Shown here: positions 11,612-23,988 of the stretch, piece by piece | How the letters are laid out: the number at the start of each line of letters is the position of its first letter | How positions within the stretch are numbered: the stretch's first letter is position 1 | DNA from: Erigeron canadensis | Lineage: Eukaryota > Streptophyta > Magnoliopsida > Asterales > Asteraceae | Direction of reading: 5' to 3' | DNA: 64,000 bases | NCBI RefSeq assembly: GCF_010389155.1 | Contig: NC_057764.1 | Coordinates: 41,238,275-41,302,274, forward strand | Program-made: the position numbers and the translations under genes | Notes under the pieces: model-generated | Databases searched by the model: none | What the model saw: only the letters and a program-made list of their open reading frames with translations | Told to the model about the DNA's origin: nothing

Positions 11612-14600
11612 TCAAGTAGGGGATTTATCTCCAATTACACGATTGAGGTATTCTCCAAGAGCCCAAATTGGAAATATGTTTCTGTAAGACGAGTAACTTA
11701 TCATACAGTTCTTGTTAAACACCCCTATAATATCCTGTAAAACAAACATTACCCGATTAAACCAAATTAAGCAAGAACATATATAAACGTACACATGCAT
11801 ATGTATTGAAGTAATTGCCTGTTGCGGAAAATCTCCATTCTCTGTTTGGTGATCAATTAGTACTTTTGCAGCACGATGGAGTGGCCTGTGATCTCTCTCA
11901 CCCTACCCACAACGAATAACTTACGTCTAAGTATGAAATGACAAAAATATATCAAAAATTCTAACCTAGCTAGCTAATTAGATACCTGTCCGGCTTCAAT
12001 CAGAGCTAGCAAAGCCCACGAAGTGTTTATGAGGTGGGGTTTGTTCCCTGCGATATTTGTGTATACCTTTCGCTCACAAGATTTGTAGCTCTCTCCCCAA
12101 CCCCCGGAGGGAAGCTGCTTAGAGAGAAAGAAAGAACACGCCTTTCTGATGCTATCGTTAGTTTCGTATGTCTCACCCGCTGCAATCAATCCTTTTATTC
12201 CAAACCATGTTCCATACGTGTAGCAAATTCCCCATGATCCATACCTGTACCTCACAATCATATACGGAGTATATGTAACCCCACAATTAGGAGTAGTAAC
12301 AATGAAGAAATTAAAGACATTTTTCACACATTTTTTTTCTTAAGAAGTTAACTTAAGGAAGCTGTAGTTTTCTGCACCTAACTATGTGTGAAAGTGAAAC
12401 TTATTCGCATCTATAAGTTAGAAAGGCTTTATAAGTGAAGAAATAAATGTTTCTTATATACATGAAAACTTATTAAACGGTCTATAATGGAAAATGTTGG
12501 AATGAAATTGATATGACCAAATTTTCACCCAATAACTGTCAATTTCACAATCTCAAACTTTTTAAGAGTATGAAAATGGTAACAGTAGTGTAGGAGATAT
12601 GAATAACCATGAGCCGTCGGGCAGTTGCATATTCTCAATAAATGTTATGGCTTTGTCGACACAGGCTTCTATTTCCTCTCTTCGGTGGCTTGGATATAGT
12701 TTGATGAACAATCTTAGGCCTTGCACCACTGCAGATGTACACTCCACATACCTAAATTACAAAGATCTTTTAGATAAAACAATACATAAAACGTCTATGT
12801 CTCATCAAGGTATCAAAGGACAGTAGGCAGGGGGCATACTGGTAATCGACCATGATGTCTCCAAATGTTTCAGCCGGGTTGAGCACCTAACATATAGTTT
12901 CATGATCATTTTCTCATTCTTTATAATCTGAACACATATAGACACACAGAGGTTTATGGTATATGCTTACAGACCTCTAACCATCCGTAGGATCTCATGA
13001 GCTCGTAAGAGGAGAATCCGCCATTTGCATTCTGCATCCAAGACAATCAATCAATCAAAAGATACAAGCATTTCTCTTTTAGCATACTTTCTCCTTGCCA
13101 GATATAAAGTTTTAACTTTTAAGGCAACTTATGTCTACCTTAATATGCTAGTGTCTGTACACATATATACCTGAAGAGTTAGAAGTAAATGAACAGCATC
13201 ATATAAACATTCTGGTGCAATTGATTCTCCAACAATGTCATTTGGCATTTGTGATAGCATCAAAACCGTCTACAATCCCCATCGTCATATACATTATCGT
13301 TCCATCATTAAGATGAGATAGTGAAATGTAAGTTAGTCCGGCTATATATGCATGATTTAATGATATTACGATCATATTAGTTGCTACACACCTTCAAAGC
13401 TTCAGCAGTACAATCTGAAACAGGCCAACCATTAGCTCGGGTGGAAAATGGCCATCCACCACATATTATGTGACGATACCATGACTGAAAGTTACCCGAG
13501 CTGTTTTCTCTGATCTTCACATTAACAAAGATATAATTAATGAATATTGATCACTATCATCCATGCTGGGGTGCAACATAGAAGTTCAATGAAGTAAAAA
13601 TTTATTTACTTGTGAGTTTTTAATGAAGTTGTGTGCTTTCTGAAGCATGGAGCCATATTCATCAACCATATTTGTTGCTAATATAGCTTGAACTGCAAAA
13701 ACTGCATCCCACAATTGTGATCCGTTGTATCCCTAATTAAGATTTAAAAAATTAGGATATAGTCAGGTGGTGGAAAAACCATGGTTACACATTCTTGAAT
13801 ACAAATGATAATGAGCTGATGATGTTAAGGATAAACAGTAAGTGAAGCCGCTCCAAATTTACCTGCATTTTCATGCCATCTTCGGCTATCCAAAGATAGT
13901 CTTTGATTCTGGAGAGGTGCAACTTAATTGCAGGTGACTTTGGATCCTCTACCCAACAACATAACATGTTGAGCACCTGTTTTGGCATATATGTAGGTGT
14001 TAACTTAAATCATCAAGGAAACTAGAATAATAATAATAATATATTTAACTTAATTGAAATGCCAAAAGGGGTGGAAAAAGAACTTTTAACTTGATCAACT
14101 GCAAGAAATGTTTCGGTTTACAGTTGATTTTTGATGAGTGTGTTGGTACCTTATTAACAGGTCCAATGCAAATATAGTGAGTGTTCTTGTCCTCATAATG
14201 AATATGTTGCATAGCAGTGTTCAATGCTTTCTTTCTAAGCTTGGATAATGGCCATTGCATCAGTAAAGGTTCCGCAATCTTGTTCAAACCACCCCATATG
14301 ATGTCTTGTATTATAGGATGAGGATAATACAAATCTTCCTGCAACCAACCAAAAAAAATTCAAGAAATATTTATAGTGACTAGTGTGTTAGCAACATAGA
14401 CAAAGGTTCATGAGAGAACTCTTTGTTTTGCAATAACCGCGAGAAATTGTTTGGCGGGATGCTATCTAGGGGGGATGCTCTGAAATTTTTGAGCAAATTG
14501 TATGTACATTTAGAATTCCAGAGTATCTGATTACACAAGAATAATGAATTAAACTAACTACCTTGGCACATTGATTTCTTGCTGAATCCCAATCAACTTG

Positions 14601-17600
14601 GTGATAAAGTGTCTTATATAACTCTCGTCTTAGTGACAGAACAACGGAACTGATTGGTCCGACAAACCGCTTACTATACAAGTATGACATCGGTAGGTAA
14701 ACCATCCTTGTGTGGCACCACAGGCGTCCTTCATTATCAAAACAATATCTTTATATAAAGTAATAATAATCACACGATACAATTATATAATTTATATATG
14801 CCACGTACCATTCGAACTATATATCATAAAACAAAACCTTACAAAAACTTCAATAAACAAACCTGGGTGTAGAGGAACAAAATATGGGAGAAGCCACAGC
14901 TCTGGTGGCAAAGGATTGTTGCCAGCCCATTCATACACCCCGAGTACCTACGGATGTATATATATATATGATCCGATGAGCCTCAAACTAACCAACCAAC
15001 CAACAAACAAACACTTTAGTCAATTAAGAATATTGGGCTTAATTGACATATATGCTGCTAGCTAGTAACTACAGAGTGTTTTATTGTCATACAATTGTCA
15101 TGAGTACGATTTAATTAGAATCCATAACCTCTTGGAAAGCATGTTAAAGTGATAAAATGTAAAGTAAAGTAGTAGTAGCAATATAAATAGATTAATTAGA
15201 AATGAATACTAACTTACAGAAAGCCAGAATTTACCCCATGAGGGTATGTGAGTGACACTGCCATGATCAAGAATCCATTTTCTAGCTTTTGTCAGGGCAC
15301 CCTCATCATCCATTGTAATAGTTTCTCCGAGCAATCTCAAGCTCACGTAGTTCAAAGCCGTACAAAACATGGTGCTGTGACCTTCTATGTGCAAACCCCA
15401 TCCTCCATCTACATTCTGTTTCGTGCAATAATATATACGTATTTATTTAAGGGTATGTACGGTACGTACCATTAATCATGCATCATTAATTAGTTTATAC
15501 CTTTCAAACCCATATATTGGTATTATTTACGTACAGTAAGTATTATCTTTATGAAAAAGAAAAAACTTTGATTGTTAGAATTCACGGGCGGCTAAGTATA
15601 CATCCCCCTATCCTAGCTAGTTAGCTCTTGTGTCCGACTGGATTTCTCATTTACGGAGATATGCAAGCTATGTGCAAAATCAAAGCCACTAATCGGTCAC
15701 ATTTATGGGCTCTAGTCAAATGCGGTAAAATCGGTCCTTGGCGGTCAAACTCGGTAAACAGATTTGTTTGGCTTGAAAAAGGAGTGCCTTTACGACTTTA
15801 CGTACACCTCGGCCCATTCAAGTATTAATTCTTAATATTAATTTGTAATATATATTAATTGATATTAATATATATTAATTAATACAAATTAATTAATTAA
15901 TATTAATGTATATTACAACTTTCCACTGAAGTGGGTCCTTGGCGGTCAAACTAGGTTTGACTTATTTTGTTAAGATTTATTTTTTCATTTTTAAGTTTTG
16001 TTTTTAATTTTTAAAGGAAACTTTTTTAATAGGTAAAAGAAAATTAACATGTTAACTCATAAGTTGCAACTACGCACGTACGTGTGGCTTAAACAACTCT
16101 TCAGTTTTGTTTTAATTATATACTAGTTAATCAGCCCGATTTCAGCCCGGACATTTTTAATAAAATTTTAAAAGCAATAAAAACCTAAAAAAATGTATAT
16201 AATTTTTGTTATTGATATATAATAACTCGGCTGGAAGATATTAAATTGATTAACACAATAATTATATATATTACTACCTATTGCATTAATTAAACATAAA
16301 AAGACATTTATGATATTATATAAAAAAGTATTTATTTTGTTTTCTAATAAAAGAATAAATTTGTAAACATCATAAATAAAATAAAACATTTTGAAAATAT
16401 TTAATTGGCTATTTATCTTTAAAATTTTATTAATTAGATATGGCATCATAAATAAAATAAAAACATTTTAAAAAAATTTGTAGACATGCCACATCATAAT
16501 TGTTTCTAAAAATAGTTTAAAAAACAATCCTTCTTTATTATATATAAAGATATGTCGATACGAGTAATAGTACCCGCGCAATGCGGCGGTGAGATGGTGG
16601 GGTGATAGGTCATAGGAGGTGATAAGTCATAAAGTGTGATAGCCAAATGCCTTAGCCGTACGGGTTCCGTACTCGGATTTAAAAATTCGTTGAAAGTATA
16701 TCGAATGACATCTCTAATGAAAGAACATGAAATTTTAAGAACACCCATACAATTTTTATAATTGAGCGATATACGGTTTTTAAGATAAAAGACTTTGAAT
16801 AAATTAGAGGAATAAAATGATTTATGAAGGAGGAAAAAAAATGAGTGGTTGAGATTTGAGGAGAGAGAAAAGAAATGAGTGATTGAAATTTAAGAGTATT
16901 ATATGTTAATTAGGCAGAGATGTTTAAATTAGTGAATAAAGAAGGAGAATAATTTGGGTAATTTAAATCATCTTTTGACATTTTAAAAAATGATAAAATG
17001 CTTTATAAGATAGTATAGATATAGATATTTCATGTACCTGATGATTGTAGATATAACGACAAATTTCCCTTTGGTGTTCTGCAGATAAAACTACACTTGT
17101 CGCCCCCATGACATGCAACCCGATGATCTGTAACACAATACAATTTGAAGTTTCAATTTGCTAGTTAGTACGTACGTACTTGACAACGGGGTTACTACGT
17201 ACTCTCAAATTATGGTACAGTACTTTTATATTGACTAGTTGATTCAAATGTCACGGTCTGAAGGATTTAGGTGACTGGAACGAACAAATTAGCTCCTGAC
17301 AAATTCAAATATTTGAAGAACTTTTTTATACAAATAGCAACTAACATTATTTATACTATATTTTTTAACTTTTTGAGTTAATTTATGAATTATTGGTTAA
17401 TCGTATGAGATAATCAATTCCCCCTGAACGTGTTATCTTTTCTACCATCTATATCTTCATACCATTAGAAAGTAGAAAAAAACATTTGAATTTAGATATT
17501 AGATATTTGTCATGTTTCGCAATAGTTGAGTAGAATTTAATATACTAAATAAAGAAAAGAACAAACAAGAAAAAAAACACTTTAAAAAATATACTCTAAT

Positions 17601-18926
17601 TAAGTCCATTAATTGATCAAAGGGTTTTTCTAGTATGTGCCCATTACGTAATTAATATGTTTAAATTTTCCTTTTTTCACTTAATTTCCGTTGATAAATG
17701 TCAAAGATTTTCAAGTTCATCATTTGTTTCAATATTTTCCAAACAGAACATGTTGACTACATATAACTTCAACATCATATATACATATTGGCTTTTTCAT
17801 GTGAGCCTTGCATTCATATCTCGTAAAAATCTGATTTCTTTGTTCTTTTGTATGATCTACTACCGAATGTCCTTCACGATGAGATAAGAAATCTCGTCGT
17901 TTCTTTTCACTATTTTTATTGACAAACCTTATTTTTGTAATTGAAAATCCATTGTGTTTTGCAAAGTTTTGATAAAAGGCAAAAACTTGTTTTATGCCTT
18001 CAGAGTTGAAATCATCACTTGGAAAGTTTTATTCTGTTGAAAGGTTCATTTAAATCAAATAAAGTGTTTTTGTTCATTTTTGCAAATAAAAACAAACTAA
18101 ATTTTCATATACTTTATTGGAGAAACATGATACGTAAACAAACGTTGTATAGTTTCAGTGTTAAAAAGAAAAGATCAGGTGATTAGCAAATGGTAAATTA
18201 TTTTAGCAAAATTTTGATATAGTCAAGATCGGGGGATTAGCAAACGGAAAATTGGACAGAACTCAAATGTTATAATTGGCCAAAACTAAGAAGGTAAACT
18301 AGGGACTAAGTGAAAAAAAGAAAATTTAAGCATATTAATTACATGGTATATATGAAAATTGGGAGAGATTATTTAATTTTTAAAATGTGCCTAGTAGGCG
18401 CACACTAGAAAAACCCTTGATCAAAACCCTTCAAAAGAAATGAAAAAAAACTCCAACAAATAAATGTATATTGACTTAGCCATAATGGGACAAGGCTTGA
18501 TGCCACAACTTTCAAATTAAGTAAACTGAAACATAAGGTAATATTTCGGTAAGAATAGTCTTAAAATAAGAAGCGTTGGAACATTTAAAAACATTATTTT
18601 AATGCATTAAAAGTCCATAAAACAAACATAGTGCGTAACTAATTATCATTATTTAAGTGTATAACAACACATTGATCCGTCAAAATCGAAAAAGTCACGT
18701 TTTCTGTTGGATGCATCATTTCGATGAATATGCATCCAAGATGGATGCAAAAAACAAAAACAATGATTTTCACGATTTTGACAGACCAATGTGTTGTTAA
18801 AGACTTAAATAATGATAAGTTATACATTATATTAGTTTTATGGACTTTTATTGCATTAAAATGTAGTTTTTAAGTGTTCTTGCCTTGTTTATATTTTAAC
18901 ATTGTTCTTATTTGATTGTCTCCAAA

Positions 18927-18962
<36 letters not shown>

Positions 18963-19211
18963 GTTGTTTAGTTAATTATTTAATTAATTACAGTAATTAC
19001 GTACGTACGTACCAGGCCAGGAAGAAGGAACAAAGGACCACCATAGTCAGCAGGCCAGGTCCCATCCTCACCTTGAAGAGTTGAGTAAAACCTCAACGCT
19101 TTCTTCAACCCCGTCTTCACAAGTACATGATCATCAGCTACTTGTTCTTCATCTGATTGATGATCTTTATCTGATTCGTAATGGTTATTCTGATGATCAT
19201 CATCACTTGCA

Positions 19212-19274
<63 letters not shown>

Positions 19275-19592
19275 TTAATTGACCAATTAATTAAGAGTGA
19301 GCTCATCAACACACCCCGTACCAATATTATTACGAAAACTTAGTTATCATAATTACTAATTACGTACCTGAAATCTCATGAGAAGATCAGAACTATGCTT
19401 CACATTCATCCTGTTTTTGGTAAATTCTTGTCGCATTTTCTCGATTTGAGATCGTTCCTCGGGAGTCCCTGCATATGGATCGAATTCCCAAAATTGTCTA
19501 CCAATATGATCCTCATCATTTACACTACTTCTTCTTCTAACACCTCCGTCATCATCATCGTAGTCCCCTTTTGACAGCTTAAGCTTCCACAT
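11612..19592 (-). CDS. LAS1: Lanosterol synthase-type oxidosqualene cyclase, complete, 17 exons, 775 aa
   Basis: Exons: 19368-19592, 19013-19213, 17038-17127, 15218-15415, 14863-14947, 14562-14728, 14150-14338, 13863-13976, 13610-13732, 13392-13514, 13171-13269, 12975-13031, 12840-12886, 12608-12751, 11986-12244, 11819-11902, 11612-11734; all join in frame. It cyclises 2,3-oxidosqualene to a sterol skeleton, on ER membranes by family knowledge. QW repeats run through the protein. The acid motif SDCTAE has the catalytic Asp at 498, and GYNGSQLWD gives Y425. Relative to Arabidopsis CAS1 numbering, position 477 is Asn (N492) and 481 is Val (V496), the pair that distinguishes plant lanosterol synthases from cycloartenol synthase. 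Segments such as [19 protein letters not shown] also fit the CAS/LAS branch, not beta-amyrin synthase. Oddities: LWCHTR where relatives have MWCHCR, and a long Asp/His-rich loop at about 76-106. The start MWKLKLSKG is the usual OSC start. The intron after exon 16 is GC-AG. Product specificity is inferred, not tested. Confidence 0.93.
15416..17037. other. Third intron of the lanosterol synthase gene, with direct repeats, AT palindrome and a Helitron
   Basis: This 1.6-kb intron carries an exact 19-bp direct repeat, GGTCCTTGGCGGTCAAACT, at 15733-15751 and 15934-15952. Between them lies an AT-only block built from TTAATATTAAT words (about 15826-15912). A short Helitron-like element occupies about 16556-17019. 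Confidence 0.6.
16556..17019 (-). mobile_element. Non-autonomous Helitron-like element inside a lanosterol synthase intron
   Basis: On the minus strand it begins TCTATACTATCTTATAAAGC and ends CCGCCGCATTGCGCGGGTAC with ACTCGTAT shortly after. It is a close relative of the element at 30335-30726; they share GAATTTTTAAATCCGAG, CCCGTACGGCTAAGGCATTT and GGCTATCACACT. It lies in intron 3 of the cyclase gene, antisense-neutral because it has no coding sequence. Confidence 0.65.
18548..18925. mobile_element. Hairpin MITE family A, copy 1 (in lanosterol synthase intron 2)
   Basis: A diverged copy of the ~380-bp inverted-repeat element also found at 22285, 26508 and 47951. Left arm words ATTAAAAGTCCATAAAAC and TAACAACACATTGATCC are mirrored on the right. 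It lies in the 1.9-kb intron between exons 2 and 3 of the cyclase gene. Confidence 0.65.
19214..19272. repeat. TA microsatellite abutting the intron-1 splice acceptor of lanosterol synthase
   Basis: About 28 TA units lie immediately next to the 5' edge of exon 2, whose acceptor AG corresponds to plus-strand CT at 19214-19215. The usual pyrimidine-rich tract is replaced by the dinucleotide run. Confidence 0.85.
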
Positions 19593-20672
19593 AATTATCG
19601 AGATCTACTACTTACCGGCCAAAATGTACTTCTACTATACATCATCAACCACGTACGTACACAAACTAATTAGTATCACACATTTAATTAATTTGATCCA
19701 GGTATAGTATGGTACAAACATACATAACTTCTTTATTTATTTTAACCCCAATTCGATCATTATTAAATTACTTATTGCATTATGCTAATTACTACGAGTA
19801 AAACCCAAGTTTTGGAGGGATCATATCCAAACTTCTATAATACATGACATTATACTATATAGGAAATTTTCCAAGTAAAACTAAAAATTATTTATTTATT
19901 GTTATCATGAGAAGAAGAATGTACGTAGTGAATTGATCGAGTACGTTAATTATATGACAAGCAAAAAGATATTTGATCTAACTTACATTTAAAATATATT
20001 ATTAGTTAACCGATCAGTAGTGTACTAGCTAGCTAGCTTGTAACGTACATGCACCATATATATATGCATGTTAATTAGGAATAATTGAATTGAAATCACC
20101 GATCGATCGAGAGATAGAGCTGAACGATATCGAGGAGGAGTAAGCTAGCTAGCTGTTGTCAAACTAATTAATCTCTCTATATATATAGATAGATGAACGA
20201 TCAAGGGGTTAATTGATATATATACTTTAATTATATAAGGGGATATCGTACGTATTGTTAATATAAGACCATAATATATATATATTTTACGAAATAAAAA
20301 AATGTGATTAATACTAGTTGTTTTTGTTTTATTACATTAAAATATTTACATGTGTACGTGAATGATCCAATTCCTAATAATATCATATTAATTCACTTTC
20401 TCTAACAAAAATTAAGGGCGGTATCTAATTAAAAAGATAAATGTGATATACGTTTTGCTTGGCTAGCTTAATTATTATATATTAGATTAGATATATAATT
20501 AGTAAAATTACTATCTGATAACGTGTCTTGATAATATAATTAATATCATCATATCGATCAATAAGAATCTCATGCAATCACAATTATTGTTAATTAGGTA
20601 CGGTGCTGTTTTTTATTTAGTTTCGATCGGCTTTATTGTTTGTCTTTGGAATTTTAATTATATATATATATA
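19593..20672. other. Upstream region of the lanosterol synthase gene
   Basis: Non-coding. A TATA-like element facing the gene (minus-strand CTATCTATATATATAGAG, near 20174-20191) would put transcription start near 20150, implying a leader of about 550 nt that may contain an intron. Repeated GCTAGCTAGC and CGATCGATCG words are present. This is a tentative promoter placement. Confidence 0.35.
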
Positions 20673-21754
20673 CTAGGTTTTTGACCAGCGCGATACGCGA
20701 TATTTTAAAAATTGATATATTAGTTTAGTTGTCTTACAAATTTAGTGAATGAAAAGTTATATATAAATAACATAAAATTTGATAATCCATACGTATAAAA
20801 ATGGTTAAAAATGAAGTATTTATCCGTGCGTTGCGTCAACTGATTATCATAAAATATAGTTGAAACAAACAGTAATAAAAAAATTTAGATATACCTATTG
20901 ATGATTAGTAAAATGTGTTTTATTATTTTTAAATCACTTCATTTATAATATTATCTTTACATTTCATATTGATGTTCTACATATTGTCAAGTATAAACTT
21001 TATGTATTATAAATTTTGAATGTTTTTTTCTGTAATTTGTTTTATGTCATGACATAATACCATTTTCTATTTGTATGCAGAATTCAAACTACACATGTCT
21101 GCACAGTACCCTCAAACCATCCTCTAACAATCCACACATACAAATGAAAGTGAAAAAGTTTAAGACCATATTAATGAACCACCTATTTATTAACTAAAAA
21201 ATTATATTATTTTAGTTGTTGTAAATCAAAGAAAGAAGATATAAAATACTTTTTACATAGACTAAAAAAAATAATATTAAGTAATTAGATTGATTTACTA
21301 TAAGAAATTACTTTTGATATGAACCATAAGAAAAATGGAAATAAAAAGGATATATATTCTTAAAATTTGAATATTCTTAAAGCCTCTAGCTTAGTTTGAT
21401 GTAAAAAAAATCTAGGAAATTTGAAATACATGATACGGGCTTAGTGTTTTTTTTTCAATGGAAGATTTGATTTTTTAAAAATTTGAAATACATGATACGG
21501 GTTTAGTATTTTTTTTTTTCAATGGAAGATTTGATTTGATTTTTTTACATAAAAAATATTAATTTTTTCATACATATATTTAAGATTTGATTTGATAAAT
21601 ATGAGAATAAATTTATTTTTATTTTTTTGGTATATTATATTGTAAAAAAATTATGGAGATGCCACATGGAATAAAACCTATGTGACAATTTTTAAGGATA
21701 GTTAAATTGATGTGGATGCCTTTAAAATATCAAGATAACTACCGTTTTATAAGA
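20673..21754 (-). mobile_element. Non-autonomous Helitron, about 1.1 kb
   Basis: The minus-strand 5' end is TCTTATAAAACGGTAGTT (near 21754). The 3' end is CGCGTATCGCGC, then GGTCAAAAACCTAG and T at 20673. No coding sequence is present. Within it, a ~55-bp segment (ATTTGAAATACATGATACGG..., near 21419 and 21480) is duplicated in tandem. Confidence 0.6.
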
Positions 21755-21954
21755 TATATATATATATATCCATGGCATGGGTTGTTGGCTACATATATAT
21801 ATTTGGCTCCTATATTCGGTCAAAAATACTAAACTTTGTTTGATGTATGTTCAACAAAGTTATGATAAACTAACTCTTATTCCTTTAAGACGTACAAAAT
21901 AACTAAAATTACACTATATATATAATCATACATATCTTTATCTTTATATTTATT

Positions 21955-22200
21955 TATATATACTAAAAGACAATTCATCAAAACTCAATTAACCAATCAA
22001 AACTTTTAATTTCATTAAATTATCAAATCAAACATGTGACTTAATTCAATTAATTAAAATAAACTTAAGCTGTCGACCAAAAAAAATTCTTTGGATAAAT
22101 ACAATAAATATAAATATAATTATTAAATAAGTTATAACTCTAGATAACTATGACTATTATATAAAATTGATCAATATATATCTAAAGCATTTAATATATA
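21955..22200 (+). mobile_element. Helitron 5'-end fragment related to the 24.7-25.4 kb copy
   Basis: The segment TCAATTAACCAATCAAAACTTT and following words (AAACATGTGA, TTAATTCAATTAATTAAA, GTCGACCAAAA) match the 5' part of the element at 24686-25424. The 3' part is missing or unrecognisable. Confidence 0.5.
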
Positions 22201-22284
22201 TAACTTACTCCGGATGCTTTAGATACTCTTCAGTTTTATGTCAAATTACGGTTATAATATTATATATATTATATATATATATAT

Positions 22285-22668
22285 GGGACAATCAAAACAG
22301 TTTTAAAATAAGAACGGTGAGAACACTTAAAAAACATCATTTTGATGCATTAAAAGTCCATAAAACTAACATAGTATTTAACTAATTGTCATTATTTAAG
22401 TGTTTAACAACACATTGATCCGTCAAAATCGAAAAAATCACGTTTTTTGGTGGATGCATTATTTTGAAGAATATGCATCCAAGATGGATGCACAAAACAA
22501 AAAACATGATTTTCTTGATTTTTACAGGTCAATGTGTTATTATACACTTAAATAATGATAATTAGTGAAGCACTATGTTAGTTTTATGGACTTTTAATGC
22601 ATCAAAATGATGTTTTTTAAGTGTTCTCACCGTTCTTATTTTAAGACTGTTCTCACTGGAGTGTTACC
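22285..22668. mobile_element. Hairpin MITE family A, copy 2
   Basis: About 384 bp forming a near-continuous inverted repeat. The left end GGGACAATCAAAACAGTTTT, then AAAATAAGAACGGTGAGAAC, is mirrored by GTTCTCACCGTTCTTATTTT on the right. The centre is GCATCCAAGATGGATGC. It is flanked by TA runs and has no coding capacity. Confidence 0.75.
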
Positions 22669-23149
22669 ATATATATATATATCTAAAACATGCAATATAT
22701 ATTATTTACGGTCTTACGGATGCTTGTGGTTATATAATTTAGGGACACATCTTATGTATTTATTGTAGTATATAGAGTATGCAGGTTAATTAGCCTTTTG
22801 AACGAGGAGATCGATTATGATGGAGAGCATACAATCAACAATAGAATTGAAGCTAGCTAAGAAGCTTTTATAACTGCAGCACTTATCAAGTAGAACATGT
22901 AATTGTTCTTATTAATTAGTCTATTTGGAATAGTGAAGCGCATACATGGTATTAATGGGTTGTTTTGGCAAAACATGACAGTTAAACATCGCCCATGTAA
23001 CCCGTTTAACAAACCTGTTTGACTCGGAAAGATGGACCAATTTGAAGAAACGTGTTGCAACTATTTGTTCCTTTATTATAAAGGTTGAAAAGTGAGCAGG
23101 TCATGAGTCCTTTCGTGATCGGTTTATCAATCGTAGATTTTATTAAGTT
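22669..23149. other. Intergenic DNA, nothing recognised
   Basis: No gene, RNA or repeat identified. Short open frames here lack codon-level similarity to any family I know. Confidence 0.35.
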
Positions 23150-23988
23150 TAACTGCAGAAAATAGAAAGCACCTTTCAACCAATTCACGAAAATAGCAGT
23201 GACTTTTAAAAGTTTTGTTTTTTAGAAATGAACTTTCATTTATTACCGGAAATAGCAACATTTGACACGTGAACAAGGTGACGTGGATATTTTTTGATTA
23301 TGTGGCATTTTTAATGACGTATCATTCTTTATAACACAAAAAATAAAAAGGACCTTTCAAACAATACGAAAATAACAATGACCTTTAAAAGTTTGCTTTT
23401 TAGCAATGAACTTTAATTTATAGTCGGATTACTAGAACACCTCGTCGGTGTTGAATGTGGAGATGGTTTTTTCTTCGATTTCTTCAACTATGAAACTCTC
23501 GTCTCACCTGAACATCCGCAGGATCTCTCTCCGACGAAAACAAAGACGTTTTGACATCTAGTTTTAGAGATTTTAAAACTCGAGATAGACGAAGAAGATA
23601 TAGATCTATGTCTCCTTTATGATCTTCATACACAACTTCTCAATGCTTGAAAATGAAAGAGACACAACAAAAATAAATGAAAAGAAGGTGAAATTAGCTT
23701 CAGAATATAATGACGAGAAAAAAATACTTTGTCGGAACCGAAACTGAAACGAAGCCATTTTTGGGGGAAATGACATGACTGATAAAATTAAATAGTAAAT
23801 AAATAAAATATAATGTCACGTCATTAAAAAATGTCACGTAATCAAAAATGTCCACGTCACCATGTCCACGTGTCAAATGTTGCTATTTCCGGTAATAAAT
23901 GAAAGTTCATTTCTAAATAACAAAACTTTTAAAGGTCACTGCTATTTTCATGAATTGGTCGAAAGGTGCTTTCTATTTTCTGCAGTTA
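23150..23988. mobile_element. MULE-like element with ~130-bp terminal inverted repeats
   Basis: The left terminus TAACTGCAGAAAATAGAAAG and the right terminus are inverted copies over about 130 bp, reaching the inner word CAACATTTGACACGTG. Long inverted repeats fit Mutator-like elements. A diverged extra direct copy of the left arm lies at about 23340-23435. The core (about 23440-23760) is more GC-rich than its surroundings and looks unlike transposon sequence, so captured gene DNA is possible. No transposase is seen and a 9-bp target duplication could not be confirmed. Confidence 0.6.
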
